Origin: Lachnospiraceae bacterium
GTDB lineage: Bacteria; Bacillota; Clostridia; Lachnospirales; Lachnospiraceae
DNA: 33,705 nucleotides
Direction of reading: 5' to 3'
Assembly: GCA_017614345.1 (NCBI GenBank)
Contig: JAGACB010000114.1
Span: 1-33,705, forward strand
Shown here: positions 7,309 through 15,981 of the stretch, piece after piece
Numbering within the stretch: the first letter of the stretch is position 1
Layout of the letters: the number at the start of each line of letters is the position of its first letter
The notes under the pieces: generated by a model
Seen by the model: the letters and a program-made list of their open reading frames with translations, nothing else
What the model was told of the DNA's origin: nothing
Databases searched by the model: none
Position numbers and translations under genes: made by a program

Positions 7309-8928
7309 TCATTTTTCTTGGTCTATTTCATTCGTAATTGACAGATCTCCGAGGCCTGCCGCATTCAGCAGATCTTTGGTATATTGCTGTTTGGGAGTAA
7401 AGTAGATCTTGTCCCTTCTGGCCTGCTCCACGATCTCACCCTTCTTCATGATCATCACGTAATCGCACATGTTGTAGACCACTCTCAGATCATGGGAAAT
7501 GAACAGGATGGACAGATCCATCTCCTTCTTCAGATCCTTCAACAGCTTCAGGATCTGAGCCTGGACCGTTACGTCCAGAGCGGAGACCGGTTCATCTGCG
7601 ATCAGGACGGTGGCCTCCTGCATCAGGGCAATGCCGATGCAGACTCTCTGCCGCTGCCCTCCGGAAAGCTCGTTGGGATACCGGTCCATGTATTCGGCGG
7701 AGAGGCCGACTTTTTCCAGCATCCGAATGGCACGCTGTTGCATCTCCTTTTTATCTCGGATACCCCGGATCCGAAGAGGCTCCATGAGTAGCCAGCCCAC
7801 CTTCTTTGCGGGATTCAAGCTCCCCGCAGGATCCTGGAAGATCATGGCAAAACCATTTTCCGGTCTGACGATCTCCCCTTTCGTATCCTTTACAATACCG
7901 GTCAATGCCTTGGCCAGGGTACTCTTTCCGCTTCCGCTCTCGCCCACCAGGCCGAAGACCTGACCCGGGCGGATCTCAAAGGAAACATCCTTCAGCACTC
8001 CCACCTTCCGGACCTTGCCCTTGCCGTACTGGCGGTAGTAGGAATACAGGTGATCGGTTTTCACCAGAGGCTGTCTGGGATCCGTTTTGGATGTACCGGA
8101 GGCAAGGGATCTGAGGAGCCGCTCTCTCCTCTCCTCCGTCAGCACCACCTTGGGGATGGAGCCGGTCAGGACCTTGGTGTAATCCTCCCTGGGTTCTGCG
8201 AAGATCTCTTCGGCAGAGCCCTGCTCCACCATGACTCCGTGCTGCATGACGATCACATTTTCACAGAGCCTGCGTACCAGACTTAAGTCATGGGAAATGA
8301 ACAGGATGGAGGTGTGTTTTTTGCGGTTCAGTTTTAATAAGAGGTGAATGATCTGTTCCTGGATGGTCACGTCAAGAGCCGTGGTAGGCTCATCCGCGAT
8401 CAGGATCTCGGGATCACAGATCATGGCGGAGGCGATCATGACACGCTGACGCATTCCTCCGGAAAGCTCGTGAGGATACATATCGTAAACCTCAGGCTTT
8501 AATTCGCACCCCTCCAAGATGTCCAGGGCCTTCTTCCGGCATTCCTCCTTGGACAGCTCCTTGTGGTGGATCCGAAGACTTTCCTCCACCTGCCAGCCGA
8601 TCTTCTTGACCGGGTTTAAGGAAGTCATGGGTTCCTGGAAGATCATACTGATCTCATCTCCCTGGAAGGACCGGAGCATGTTTCTGTCACACTGCAGCAG
8701 GTTCTGTCCCCGGAACAGGATCTCGCCCCGCTTCTCCATATCCTTTCGGCTCAGAAGCCCGGCAATGGCCAGAGCCGTCATGGACTTTCCGGAACCGGAC
8801 TCTCCCACGATCCCCAGGATCTCGCCCTTGTGCAGCGTAAACGAAAGGTCTGAGACCACCGTTTCCGGCAATTCATGATCGTGGAATTCGATATTTAATT
8901 CTTTTACTTCAAGAATCGCCTCTTCCAT
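7309..8928 (-). CDS. Fused double ATPase of an oligopeptide/dipeptide ABC importer (DppDF/OppDF-like)
   Basis: Cytoplasmic ATPase that powers peptide (or related solute) import. Two complete ABC modules are joined in 539 residues. The first has Walker A GESGSGKS near residue 41, Q-loop IFQEPMTSLNP, signature LSGGMRQR and Walker B LIADEPTTALD. The second has GESGSGKST, IFQDPAGSLNP, LSGGQRQR and LIADEPVSALD. Both end in the switch motif ISHDL. Most family members encode D and F separately, so the single fused chain is like YejF/GsiA-type proteins. AAGGAGAGGCC precedes the ATG. It is the last gene of a four-gene operon, 33 nt after the second permease. Substrate cannot be read from the ATPase. 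Confidence 0.95.
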   Translation of the reverse strand: MEEAILEVKELNIEFHDHELPETVVSDLSFTLHKGEILGIVGESGSGKSMTALAIAGLLSRKDMEKRGEILFRGQNLLQCDRNMLRSFQGDEISMIFQEPMTSLNPVKKIGWQVEESLRIHHKELSKEECRKKALDILEGCELKPEVYDMYPHELSGGMRQRVMIASAMICDPEILIADEPTTALDVTIQEQIIHLLLKLNRKKHTSILFISHDLSLVRRLCENVIVMQHGVMVEQGSAEEIFAEPREDYTKVLTGSIPKVVLTEERRERLLRSLASGTSKTDPRQPLVKTDHLYSYYRQYGKGKVRKVGVLKDVSFEIRPGQVFGLVGESGSGKSTLAKALTGIVKDTKGEIVRPENGFAMIFQDPAGSLNPAKKVGWLLMEPLRIRGIRDKKEMQQRAIRMLEKVGLSAEYMDRYPNELSGGQRQRVCIGIALMQEATVLIADEPVSALDVTVQAQILKLLKDLKKEMDLSILFISHDLRVVYNMCDYVMIMKKGEIVEQARRDKIYFTPKQQYTKDLLNAAGLGDLSITNEIDQEK

Positions 8929-8961
8929 GGCCTCTCCTTTCTATATAAAATATAGTAACTT

Positions 8962-9765
8962 TTACTTTTTCTTCTCAGTCAGTCCCTCTGCGAGTAGTGC
9001 AAAGCCCAGGATCATGAGTGCCATGACCACACCGGGGAAAATGCACAGCATGGGATCTTTATATAAGAAACTCTGGGAATCCGAGAGCATGGCACCGAGA
9101 CTTGCTTCCGGAGGCTGAACGCCTATGCCGAGGTAGGACAGGCCCGCCTCTGCGATCACGGCGTTGTTGAAGCCGATGATCACGGAAGAAAGGATCACGG
9201 GTAAGGCATTCGGGAGAATGTGTACGAACATGGTTCTTAAGGAGCTTGCTCCCATTAACTGTGCCGACAGACAATAGTCCCGGTTTCTCTGCTTCATGAA
9301 TTCCGAGCGGACCATTCTCGCAAAGCTGGGGATGAATGCGATACCTAAGGCCACGATCACCTGATATTTTCCCGGACCTATAAGACTGATGACCACGAGG
9401 GCCAGGAACACACTGGGGAAGGCAAAGAGCACATCGTTGCAGCGCATCAGTGCTTCATCCAGCCATCCGCCGTAGTAGCCGCAGAGCCCGCCGATGAGGA
9501 TGCCGAAAACAACGCCGATGGCCACGGTACCCACGGATACGATAAAGGTATTGCCCACGCCCTGCAGGATCCGGCTGAAAACGTCCCTGCCGAAATTATC
9601 GCAGCCCATCAGGTGACTGAGGGAAGGGCCGGCAAATTTCAGATCCGCATCCATGGCATTGGGATCATAGGGAGTGGCGATCCAGCCCCAAAGGACCATC
9701 AGAAGCATCAGTCCCACCAGGATACAGCCGGCTAAGAGGCTCGCATTTGGCTTAAACTTCTTCAT
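8962..9765 (-). CDS. Peptide ABC transporter permease, DppC/OppC-like
   Basis: The inner permease subunit that pairs with the DppB-like protein to form the channel. It has an N-terminal helix, the typical HLMGCDNFGRDVFSRIL segment after it, then several hydrophobic helices and the cytoplasmic coupling region LMGASSLRTMFVHILPNALPVIL, which contacts the ATPase. It ends in EKKK. At 267 residues the length is usual. The start chosen is ATG 9765, with AAGGAGG ending 7 nt upstream; a GTG at 9771 lies only 1 nt from that site. The ribosome site overlaps the stop codon of the upstream permease (gap 12 nt), suggesting coupled translation. Confidence 0.94.
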   Translation of the reverse strand: MKKFKPNASLLAGCILVGLMLLMVLWGWIATPYDPNAMDADLKFAGPSLSHLMGCDNFGRDVFSRILQGVGNTFIVSVGTVAIGVVFGILIGGLCGYYGGWLDEALMRCNDVLFAFPSVFLALVVISLIGPGKYQVIVALGIAFIPSFARMVRSEFMKQRNRDYCLSAQLMGASSLRTMFVHILPNALPVILSSVIIGFNNAVIAEAGLSYLGIGVQPPEASLGAMLSDSQSFLYKDPMLCIFPGVVMALMILGFALLAEGLTEKKK

Positions 9766-9777
9766 GCACACGCCTCC

Positions 9778-10722
9778 TTATGAACTCTGACGCATTCTGG
9801 GATCCAGAATACGGTAAATGATATCGACCATAAAGTTAACAAAGACCACAAGGAAGGCGATCAGCATTACCACTGCTTCCACTGTGGGATAATCCCGGTA
9901 CTCGATGCATTTGATCAGGATCTGGCCGATGCCCGGGATGTTGAAGACCTTTTCAATGATGATGCTTCCCGCAACCATGTCCGCCAGGGTCATTCCAAGG
10001 AAAGTGACAACGGGGATCATGGCATTTCTCAGAACGTGACGGTAAAGCACCTGCATGGTACGGTTTCCGCGGCTGTAGGCAGTCCGGACATAATCCATGG
10101 GCCACTGTTCGAGAATGGAAGATCGAAGGAGCTTCACACACATGGCGATCTTCGGGATGGCAACGGCCAGAGCCGGGAAGATCATGTAGAATAAGAAGCC
10201 GCCGAAATTCTGTGTATAGGAAACAAAACTTCCGGGCTTAAAAAAACTCAGCCCTACTCCGAAGAGGAAGGTAATGAGGATGCCGCTGAAAAACGGCGGA
10301 ATGGCCATCAGGAGCTGATTGCTCACCATGATGGACTTATCAAGGGCGCCGCCCTGATGACGGGCAGCGAAGATCCCCATGGGAATGGAGACGGAAACGA
10401 TCATCACAAATGCCATGATGACCAGGGTTACTGTAATGAGTATTTTCCCGGAAAGGAGCTCCGTTACTGCGCGGTCGAAATGGTAGGAATAACCCATATC
10501 CCCCCTTACAAAGGAAAATAACCAGTCAAAATACCGGATGAGGAACGGCCGGTCAAGGCCCCACTCAGCTCGAAGGGATGCAACCTGCTCCGGGGTTGCC
10601 TGGGTCCCGAGTTTTGCAATGGCCGGATCACCGGGGATCAGGTCAAAGGCCAAAAAAACAAGGAAAGAGACAATCAGTAGTGTCAGGATCATTGATGCCA
10701 GTTTCCGGATCACATCTCTCAT
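9778..10722 (-). CDS. Peptide ABC transporter permease, DppB/OppB-like
   Basis: First permease of the importer, 314 residues, starting MRDVIRKLASMILTLLIVSF, which is the usual N-terminal helix of DppB/OppB proteins. The periplasm-type loop has FDLIPGDPAIAKLG and ATPEQVASLRAEWGLDRP, conserved in the family. The C-terminal part has the coupling region TAYSRGNRTMQVLYRHVLRNAMIPVVTFLG and the final VFNIPGIGQIL motif. GGAGG lies 8 nt before the ATG. It sits 23 nt downstream of the binding protein gene and 12 nt upstream of its partner permease. Confidence 0.95.
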   Translation of the reverse strand: MRDVIRKLASMILTLLIVSFLVFLAFDLIPGDPAIAKLGTQATPEQVASLRAEWGLDRPFLIRYFDWLFSFVRGDMGYSYHFDRAVTELLSGKILITVTLVIMAFVMIVSVSIPMGIFAARHQGGALDKSIMVSNQLLMAIPPFFSGILITFLFGVGLSFFKPGSFVSYTQNFGGFLFYMIFPALAVAIPKIAMCVKLLRSSILEQWPMDYVRTAYSRGNRTMQVLYRHVLRNAMIPVVTFLGMTLADMVAGSIIIEKVFNIPGIGQILIKCIEYRDYPTVEAVVMLIAFLVVFVNFMVDIIYRILDPRMRQSS

Positions 10723-10745
10723 GTCTCTTTCCTCCGTTTATTTTG

Positions 10746-12263
10746 TTATTTAGCGTCTGCGGGTTTGATCTTTGCAAGATCCTGAACGTACAGCGGATAG
10801 AAGGTGTAGCCTGTGTACTTCTTGTTCAGGGCTACAAACTCTGCCATATCCTGAATGTAAACGTTGGCTGCCGTATCGGCAAGGATCTTCTCACATTCCT
10901 TGTATGCTGCGGTCTTCTCGGCATCATCTGTGGTTTTGATGGCACGGGCATAAGCCGCATCATAGTCTGCATTGTTGTAATTGATGAAGTTGTTTCCTGC
11001 ATCGGATACAAATCTGGAAAGCAGAGCCGGTGCAGTTAAGGTGGAAGCGTCCACACCGATCACGGTAGAGGTGAACTGGCGACCGGTGTAAACATCGCTG
11101 AGCCAGGTTGCCCATTCTACCTTCTGGATCTCGGCAGTAACACCGATCTCCTTGTACTGCTCCTTCAGAACCAGAGCGGTATCAATGTGGGGCTGATAGT
11201 TGGAAGGAACGGTAATGGTGAAGGTAAATCCGTCCTCATAGCCTGCTTCCTTCAAAAGAGCCTTAGCCTTTTCGATATCCTTGGGATAGGTGTTGCTCAG
11301 GTCGGTGTAGTACTTACCGAAAGCCGGGAACATACTGGAACCGATGGGAGTTCCCTTTCCGTCAGAGGTCATATCCAGGATAGCCTTCACATCCGTTGCA
11401 TAGCAGAGTGCCTGACGCACGCGGACATCATCGAAGGGCTTCTCTGCGTTGTTCAGGTACAGAGCCTGAACCAGGTTCATGGTTCCTTCATAGACCGTGA
11501 AGTCACCGGAAAGCTGGCTTACCTGGTCTGCGGAAAGTCTTGCGAAGAAATCGATGGAACCGCCGTTTAATGCGGTTACAATGGAGTCGCCGTCGGCAAT
11601 GATCTTGATGGTCACATCCGTGATATAAGCCTTTTCGCCCCAGTAGTCTTCATTTTTCTTAAGGACAACCTGCTCTAAGGGAGTCCAGGATACGTACTTG
11701 TAAGGGCCTGTACCGATGGCATTCTTCTCCGGCTCCTTATTGGATGCCGGGATAATGGCGGTGGTCAGGTTCGCCAGGAACTCCGTATCCGGGTTCTCAA
11801 GGTTAACGGTGACTGTCTTAGCATCTTTTACATCGACACTCTTAATATTGGAAAACGCCGGTACCAATGGAGCAGAATCACCATCGGACGCGGCGCAACG
11901 ATCGAGAGAATATTTCACATCCTCTGCCGTTACCGCACTTCCGTCATGGAACTTCACACCGTCACGAAGAGTAAAGGTGTAGCTGGAGCCATCCTCACTG
12001 GGGGATACTTCCGAGGCAACTGCAGGGACCAGATTTCCGTCGCTATCCACTTTCACCAGGCCTTCATAGATGTTGAAGAGAATCTCCTTTGTTCCTGCCG
12101 CTACTGCCTTATGAGGGTCAAGACTGTCGAGATCCTGGGGGATACCGATCGTAATCGAGGAAGAAGCTTTTCCGTCCTTGTCGCCTGAGGTACAACCGGT
12201 GGTAAGACCGCTCAGTGCAATAGTAAGAGTCATCAACACACAAGCGAAACGCTTTAATTTCAT
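10746..12263 (-). CDS. Solute-binding lipoprotein of a peptide-type ABC importer (SBP_bac_5)
   Basis: Extracytoplasmic binding protein that captures the substrate and delivers it to the two permeases. Residues 1-24 form a lipoprotein signal with lipobox LTTGC, so the mature protein is lipid-anchored at Cys24. The mature part carries the family hallmarks: IGIPQDLDSLDPHKA at the start, VPAVASEVSPSEDGSSYTFTLRDGVKFHDG with AVTAEDVKYSLDR, and FDDVRVRQALCYATD. The 505-residue length is typical of family 5 binding proteins (oligopeptides, dipeptides, nickel or heme-type ligands); which one cannot be decided here. AAAGGAAG lies 8 nt before the ATG. It is the first gene of the operon, with a clear promoter 75 bp upstream. 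Confidence 0.95.
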   Translation of the reverse strand: MKLKRFACVLMTLTIALSGLTTGCTSGDKDGKASSSITIGIPQDLDSLDPHKAVAAGTKEILFNIYEGLVKVDSDGNLVPAVASEVSPSEDGSSYTFTLRDGVKFHDGSAVTAEDVKYSLDRCAASDGDSAPLVPAFSNIKSVDVKDAKTVTVNLENPDTEFLANLTTAIIPASNKEPEKNAIGTGPYKYVSWTPLEQVVLKKNEDYWGEKAYITDVTIKIIADGDSIVTALNGGSIDFFARLSADQVSQLSGDFTVYEGTMNLVQALYLNNAEKPFDDVRVRQALCYATDVKAILDMTSDGKGTPIGSSMFPAFGKYYTDLSNTYPKDIEKAKALLKEAGYEDGFTFTITVPSNYQPHIDTALVLKEQYKEIGVTAEIQKVEWATWLSDVYTGRQFTSTVIGVDASTLTAPALLSRFVSDAGNNFINYNNADYDAAYARAIKTTDDAEKTAAYKECEKILADTAANVYIQDMAEFVALNKKYTGYTFYPLYVQDLAKIKPADAK

Positions 12264-12304
12264 TGTGTTTACTTCCTTTCTTTACTGTGAATATGAAATT
12301 GTCG

Positions 12305-12328
12305 CCTGCGTGCTGGCATTCGCGCAGG
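12305..12328 (-). promoter_or_regulatory. Leader hairpin of the transporter operon
   Basis: CCTGCG (12305-12310) pairs with CGCAGG (12323-12328) between the promoter and the binding-protein start. It would form early in the transcript. A regulatory role is possible but unproven. Confidence 0.3.
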
Positions 12329-12337
12329 TTCGCCCCC

Positions 12338-12366
12338 ATTATATATGAGGGTTTTCGGGATTGCAA
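12338..12366 (-). promoter_or_regulatory. Promoter of the peptide-transporter operon
   Basis: TTGCAA (12366-12361) and TATAAT (12343-12338) are 17 bp apart on the minus strand. The predicted leader is about 70 nt. Confidence 0.75.
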
Positions 12367-12397
12367 TAATATTTGGTATTTTTTTGAGAACATTTTA

Positions 12398-12483
12398 GTT
12401 GCAGATGCTTCGCATCTGCAACAATCGCTGATAATGTGCAACATTATCAGCGCAATTCGTTTGACACGCATAGCGTGGCAAAC
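12398..12483 (-). repeat. Triple-hairpin element, copy 1
   Basis: Three successive stem-loops: GTTGCAGATGC/GCATCTGCAAC (12398-12422), CGCTGATAATGT/ACATTATCAGCG (12426-12452) and GTTTGACACGC/GCGTGGCAAAC (12459-12483), each with a 3-nt loop. The outer parts of the stems match the element at 30358-30452 but in reversed order, so the two copies are in opposite orientation. It sits between the divergent transporter operon and the VTC-domain gene, upstream of both promoters. Confidence 0.85.
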
Positions 12484-12573
12484 TATTCCTTTGTATCACA
12501 TTTTATACAACATTTTAACAATACTTTCATGAATTCGAGCAATAATTCAAGTGCATTTCGCAAAAAATTGTTA

Positions 12574-12579
12574 TATAAT
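12574..12579 (+). promoter_or_regulatory. Probable -10 box of the VTC-DUF4956 operon
   Basis: A perfect TATAAT lies 33 bp before the VTC start. No good -35 is seen at 16-18 bp, so the promoter may need an activator or be weak. Confidence 0.45.
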
Positions 12580-12612
12580 TGATTTCGTGTGACCGGAAAG
12601 GAGGCTTTCGAT

Positions 12613-13335
12613 ATGGCAGATCAGAATATTCTGACGTTCAAACGGATCGAGAAGAAATACATGATCCGGCCGGAGATCTATGAAGAGCTCCGAAGGAGAA
12701 TGGAGCCTTATATGCAGGTGGATGAATACGGACTCTCCACCATTGCCAATATCTATTATGATACCGACAACTTCGATCTGATCCGGACCTCCCTGGAGAA
12801 GCCCGTTTATAAAGAGAAGCTTCGCTTAAGGAGTTACGGAACTCCCAAGGACAAGACCAAGGTCTTTGTGGAGATCAAGAAGAAATATGACGGTGTGGTT
12901 TACAAGAGAAGAGTGAAAATGCCTCTGCAGACCGCCGTACATTTTCTCGAAGAAGGGATCTATCCCTCCGAGGAGGATTGTCAGATCCTTCATGAGATCG
13001 ATTATTTCTTAAAATACTATCACCCGAAGCCCAAGCTGATGCTGGCCTATGACCGCATAGCCATGTTCGGGAAGCAGGACCCGTCCTTCCGACTGACCTT
13101 CGATGAGAAGATCCGTTCGAGATGGCACGACTTAGACCTGCGCCACGGGACCGACGGAGTGGAGCTTCTACCTCCCGGAACCCATCTGATGGAAGTCAAG
13201 ATCAACGGCGCCATGCCCCTCTGGCTCTCTTCCATCCTGACAGACCTTGAAATCTATCCCGTATCATTTTCCAAATACGGGGAGATCTATAAATTAAAAT
13301 GTTCTAATAATAACCAGGGAGGTGCTAAGTCATGA
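12613..13335 (+). CDS. VTC-domain (polyphosphate polymerase-like) protein
   Basis: Member of the triphosphate tunnel metalloenzyme fold related to the catalytic domain of the yeast vacuolar transporter chaperone. The tunnel residues are visible: RIEKKYMI near the start, YYDTDN, KLRLRSYG, VEIKKKYDGVVYKRR, YDRIAM, FDEKIRSR and LMEVKI. In the yeast enzyme such basic and acidic residues bind ATP, polyphosphate and metal. In bacteria the activity is mostly unproven. Length is 240 residues with no membrane helix. ATG 12613 is chosen because AAAGGAGG lies 8 nt upstream; a GTG at 12589 is the only earlier option. It overlaps the next gene by 4 nt (ATGA), so the two proteins are probably made together. 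Confidence 0.9.
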   Translation: MADQNILTFKRIEKKYMIRPEIYEELRRRMEPYMQVDEYGLSTIANIYYDTDNFDLIRTSLEKPVYKEKLRLRSYGTPKDKTKVFVEIKKKYDGVVYKRRVKMPLQTAVHFLEEGIYPSEEDCQILHEIDYFLKYYHPKPKLMLAYDRIAMFGKQDPSFRLTFDEKIRSRWHDLDLRHGTDGVELLPPGTHLMEVKINGAMPLWLSSILTDLEIYPVSFSKYGEIYKLKCSNNNQGGAKS

Positions 13336-14024
13336 TCGACAGCATTTTTACAGACCTTTATTCCAGTTCATCCACCGTTTCCGTTACTCAGGAGCTCATC
13401 GCAGTTTCCATTGCTCTTCTGTGCGGACTCATCATTTCATTTTCCTACATGGTAAAATCCAAGTACAGCAAGAACTTCGTGATCACACTGGTTCTTCTGC
13501 CTCCGACCATCCAGATCGTTATCATGCTGATCAACGGTAACCTGGGAACCGCAGTAGCCATTGCCGGTGCATTCAGTCTGGTCCGCTTCCGTTCCGCAAC
13601 AGGTACCGCAAAGGAGATCACAAGCATTTTCCTTGCTATGGCAGTCGGTCTTGCAACCGGTATCGGCTATGTATGGCTTGCACTGATCTTCACCGTTGCA
13701 TTCTGCATTATCCTGATCGCCCTGAACATGCTTCCCTTCGGTGAGAAAAAGGTTTCCGCAAATACCCGTAACATCAAAGTTACCATCCCTGAGTCTCTGG
13801 ACTACAGCAGCATTTACGACGACCTGTTCACCGCTCATCTTGAGAGCTGGCACCTCGACAGAGTAAAGACCACCAACATGGGCAGCATGTTTGAGCTGAC
13901 CTATGTGGCAGTCTTCAAGGATCCCGCTTCCCAGAAGAAGCTGATCGATGATATGCGTACCAGAAACGGTAACCTGCCCATCATCATCTCCGTTCCCGCA
14001 ACACCGGTGAAGGAAGAACTGTAA
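13332..14024 (+). CDS. DUF4956 membrane protein
   Basis: Family of unknown function, recognised from the central membrane region with LPPTIQIVIMLINGNLGTAVA, AGAFSLVRFRSATGTAKEI and FLAMAVGLATGIGY, which is the conserved core. It has about four hydrophobic helices in residues 20-135 and a soluble C-terminal domain (about 150-230). GGGAGG lies before the start, which overlaps the VTC stop. DUF4956 genes frequently follow VTC-domain genes in Firmicutes and actinobacteria (from memory), so it may be the membrane partner of the VTC protein. A terminator follows. Confidence 0.9.
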   Translation: MIDSIFTDLYSSSSTVSVTQELIAVSIALLCGLIISFSYMVKSKYSKNFVITLVLLPPTIQIVIMLINGNLGTAVAIAGAFSLVRFRSATGTAKEITSIFLAMAVGLATGIGYVWLALIFTVAFCIILIALNMLPFGEKKVSANTRNIKVTIPESLDYSSIYDDLFTAHLESWHLDRVKTTNMGSMFELTYVAVFKDPASQKKLIDDMRTRNGNLPIIISVPATPVKEEL

Positions 14025-14087
14025 TACCGGAACAAAAGTTTTCTTACAGGAAAATGATCTTTCGGATCTGAAAAATGAATGTAAAGC

Positions 14088-14124
14088 AAAACACCTGCAG
14101 CCGCTTTGGTTGCAGGTGTTTTTT
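14088..14124. terminator. Bidirectional terminator between convergent operons
   Basis: ACACCTGCAGCC (from 14091) pairs with GGTTGCAGGTGT (ending 14119), a 12-bp stem with one G-U pair and a 5-nt loop. Six T follow on the plus strand, and TTTTGC follows on the minus strand. It can serve both the DUF4956 gene and the DUF4097 gene. Confidence 0.85.
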
Positions 14125-14129
14125 ATTTC

Positions 14130-15062
14130 TCAATACTTCTGAATTTTGATGGAACCGGTGTCGGTATCGAACTCAGCCTTGCCTGCACCTTCCACGGACT
14201 CCGGTACGCGAACGGATCCGGTGTCGCTGGTTGCATGGTAGCTGTAATCGCCTACCAGTGTTCCCTGAATGCTTCCGGTATTGTTCTTGCCCTTGATGTT
14301 CTCTGCTTCCACCTGATCCAGGTGGATGCTTCCGGTGGAGCATCTCATTTCAATATCCTTTGCCTTAACCTCAGTCAGAGTCAGGCTTCCGGTGTTGTCC
14401 TTCAGAGTAATGTCATCAGCTTCTGCCTTCTCCAACTTGATGGAGCCGGTGGTTGCAGATAAATTGATGGAATCTGCGGCATAATCTGTTACGGTGATGG
14501 AGCCGGTATTATTGGAAACTTCCAGCTTTTCTGCCTTCTTGTCAGTTCCCTGACCGGCCATTTTAAAAGACCCTGTATCCATATTTCCGTTTAATGTTGC
14601 AAAAGAAACCTCAGCCGGGATCTTCAGACTTCCGGTGTTCAACTTGAAGGTTCCGTCCTTCAATGCGGAAGAACCTTCTGGAAGGTAAATGTCCATTTTC
14701 CGGTCGGGATCGTTTAAGAAGAACAGATCCATAGTAAACTTCTTCGCAACGGTCTGACGAACGGTCAGGACGCCGTCCTCACAGGAAATCTTATGTTCAA
14801 CCTGATTGGAATCATAATAATCCACACGGATCTCGTCTCCGTCATAGGAATGAAGAGTTACATCCCCGACGCTCATATCAAGATCGATGGAATCCACGGT
14901 CTCGGAAAATGAAACCGACTTTTCGGTGATCGACTGGCCGTCCTTCGTGGAAATGGTGAATGCGCTTACTCCTCCAATTCCGAAGGCGATCCCCGACAGG
15001 ATCAGTCCGATCAATAAAAATACTGCTCCGAGAATCACTACAACTTTGATAAATCCCTTCAT
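14130..15062 (-). CDS. DUF4097 family envelope protein with repeated TGS motifs
   Basis: A 310-residue protein with one N-terminal membrane helix (about residues 5-30) and an extracytoplasmic domain of the DUF4097/LiaG-like beta-helix type. The motif NTGS, DTGS or TTGS followed by a hydrophobic strand recurs about nine times at near 20-residue spacing, ending in DTDTGSIKIQKY; each repeat is probably one coil of the helix. Function is unknown, though the family is linked to envelope stress regulators. ATG 15062 is chosen because AAAGGAG lies 8 nt upstream; a GTG at 15080 is in frame but lacks a site. It is the third gene of the PadR operon, 14 nt after DUF1700. Confidence 0.88.
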   Translation of the reverse strand: MKGFIKVVVILGAVFLLIGLILSGIAFGIGGVSAFTISTKDGQSITEKSVSFSETVDSIDLDMSVGDVTLHSYDGDEIRVDYYDSNQVEHKISCEDGVLTVRQTVAKKFTMDLFFLNDPDRKMDIYLPEGSSALKDGTFKLNTGSLKIPAEVSFATLNGNMDTGSFKMAGQGTDKKAEKLEVSNNTGSITVTDYAADSINLSATTGSIKLEKAEADDITLKDNTGSLTLTEVKAKDIEMRCSTGSIHLDQVEAENIKGKNNTGSIQGTLVGDYSYHATSDTGSVRVPESVEGAGKAEFDTDTGSIKIQKY

Positions 15063-15076
15063 AATAACTACTCCTT

Positions 15077-15667
15077 TCACTTTCTTACAAACATACGCTT
15101 AATGCCCCGGATGATCACACCTCCGAGCTTCACCATTCCCCAGAAGGCAAGTGCCGTAGGGATCAGAAGCAGTGTTCCCACCGCAAGTACGATGAATCCC
15201 TCACCGAGCATAGCAACAAACGAAGGTCCCGTCACCTCGGGGATCAGGAAGAAGGATGCCACCAGCATCGCCAGAGAACAAAGGATCACCACAACTGCCC
15301 CGGCACCCAGTGCAAGGACCACTGACCAGAGGCTTAAGTAAACTGAGAACACCACAATGACGAGGGTCAGAAGGATGGGGCCCCAAAGGGGGAAGCCGAT
15401 CACCAGGAGTGCGATCTCCCAGCCCTTTAAGGAACGGGCCGTGCTGGCCTTGGCACTGATCAGCTTGGTAAGCGGCATCTCCGCAGCGATCTCTGCAGCG
15501 ATCTCATCCGGAGTTCCGATGTCACTGATGGCCTCTTCCTCAGACATTCCTTCCTCGATACGATCATCCAGTGCTTCTTTGTAAAATGATAACGCCTTCT
15601 TCAGGTCCTCTTCCGAAAGACCGTTCAGTTTGGCGGAAATTGCATCCAAAAATTCAGTTCTGTTCAT
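15077..15667 (-). CDS. DUF1700 (HAAS domain) membrane protein
   Basis: 196 residues. The N-terminal helical HAAS domain is clear: MNRTEFLDAISAKLNGL, then LKKALSFYKEALDDRIEEG and SEEEAISDIGTPDEIAAEI. Four hydrophobic segments follow, ending in a basic RGIKRMFVRK. Such proteins are usually encoded next to a PadR regulator and are thought to take part in envelope signalling; biochemical function is unknown. ATG 15667 is chosen because GGGAGGAG lies 6 nt upstream; it overlaps the end of the padR-type gene by 14 nt, which suggests coupled translation. Confidence 0.92.
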   Translation of the reverse strand: MNRTEFLDAISAKLNGLSEEDLKKALSFYKEALDDRIEEGMSEEEAISDIGTPDEIAAEIAAEMPLTKLISAKASTARSLKGWEIALLVIGFPLWGPILLTLVIVVFSVYLSLWSVVLALGAGAVVVILCSLAMLVASFFLIPEVTGPSFVAMLGEGFIVLAVGTLLLIPTALAFWGMVKLGGVIIRGIKRMFVRK

Positions 15668-15977
15668 GACTCTCCTCCCTGGTAACAAATTCGTACACAG
15701 ACATTACTTCTTTCCACTCCTGTGCAAACGCATCCAGCCGCTTTCGGCCCAGATCCGTGATGCGGTAATACTTTCTGAGTCTTCCGTTATATTCCTCCGA
15801 CCTGACGGTCAGCATCTTACCTTCCTCCAGTCTTTTGAGGATCGGGTATAAGGTGGATTCCGATATCTTCAGGTACGGCTGCATGTCCTTGATGATCCTG
15901 TAGCCGTAGGATTCACTGTACTTGATGGCCGACAGAACACAGATCTCAAGCAGACCTCTTTTTAATTGAACATCCAT
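15654..15977 (-). CDS. PadR family transcriptional regulator
   Basis: Small winged-helix DNA-binding protein of 107 residues. The family core is visible: KRGLLEICVLSAI, SYGYRIIKDMQPYLKISESTLYPILKRLEEGKML (recognition helix around SESTLYPILKRL) and the wing NGRLRKYYRITDLGRKRL. A short C-terminal helix serves dimerisation. PadR proteins typically repress their own operon and are relieved by a small molecule or membrane stress. Here it is the first gene of a three-gene operon with DUF1700 and DUF4097. GGAGG lies 8 nt before the ATG. The promoter carries repeated GAGGTATT boxes that are good operator candidates. Confidence 0.95.
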   Translation of the reverse strand: MDVQLKRGLLEICVLSAIKYSESYGYRIIKDMQPYLKISESTLYPILKRLEEGKMLTVRSEEYNGRLRKYYRITDLGRKRLDAFAQEWKEVMSVYEFVTREESHEQN

Positions 15978-15981
15978 GCTT

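Noticed and set aside
12264-12612. Riboswitch upstream of the transporter operon
   Set aside because: Only simple hairpins and a repeat element are seen; no recognised aptamer core.
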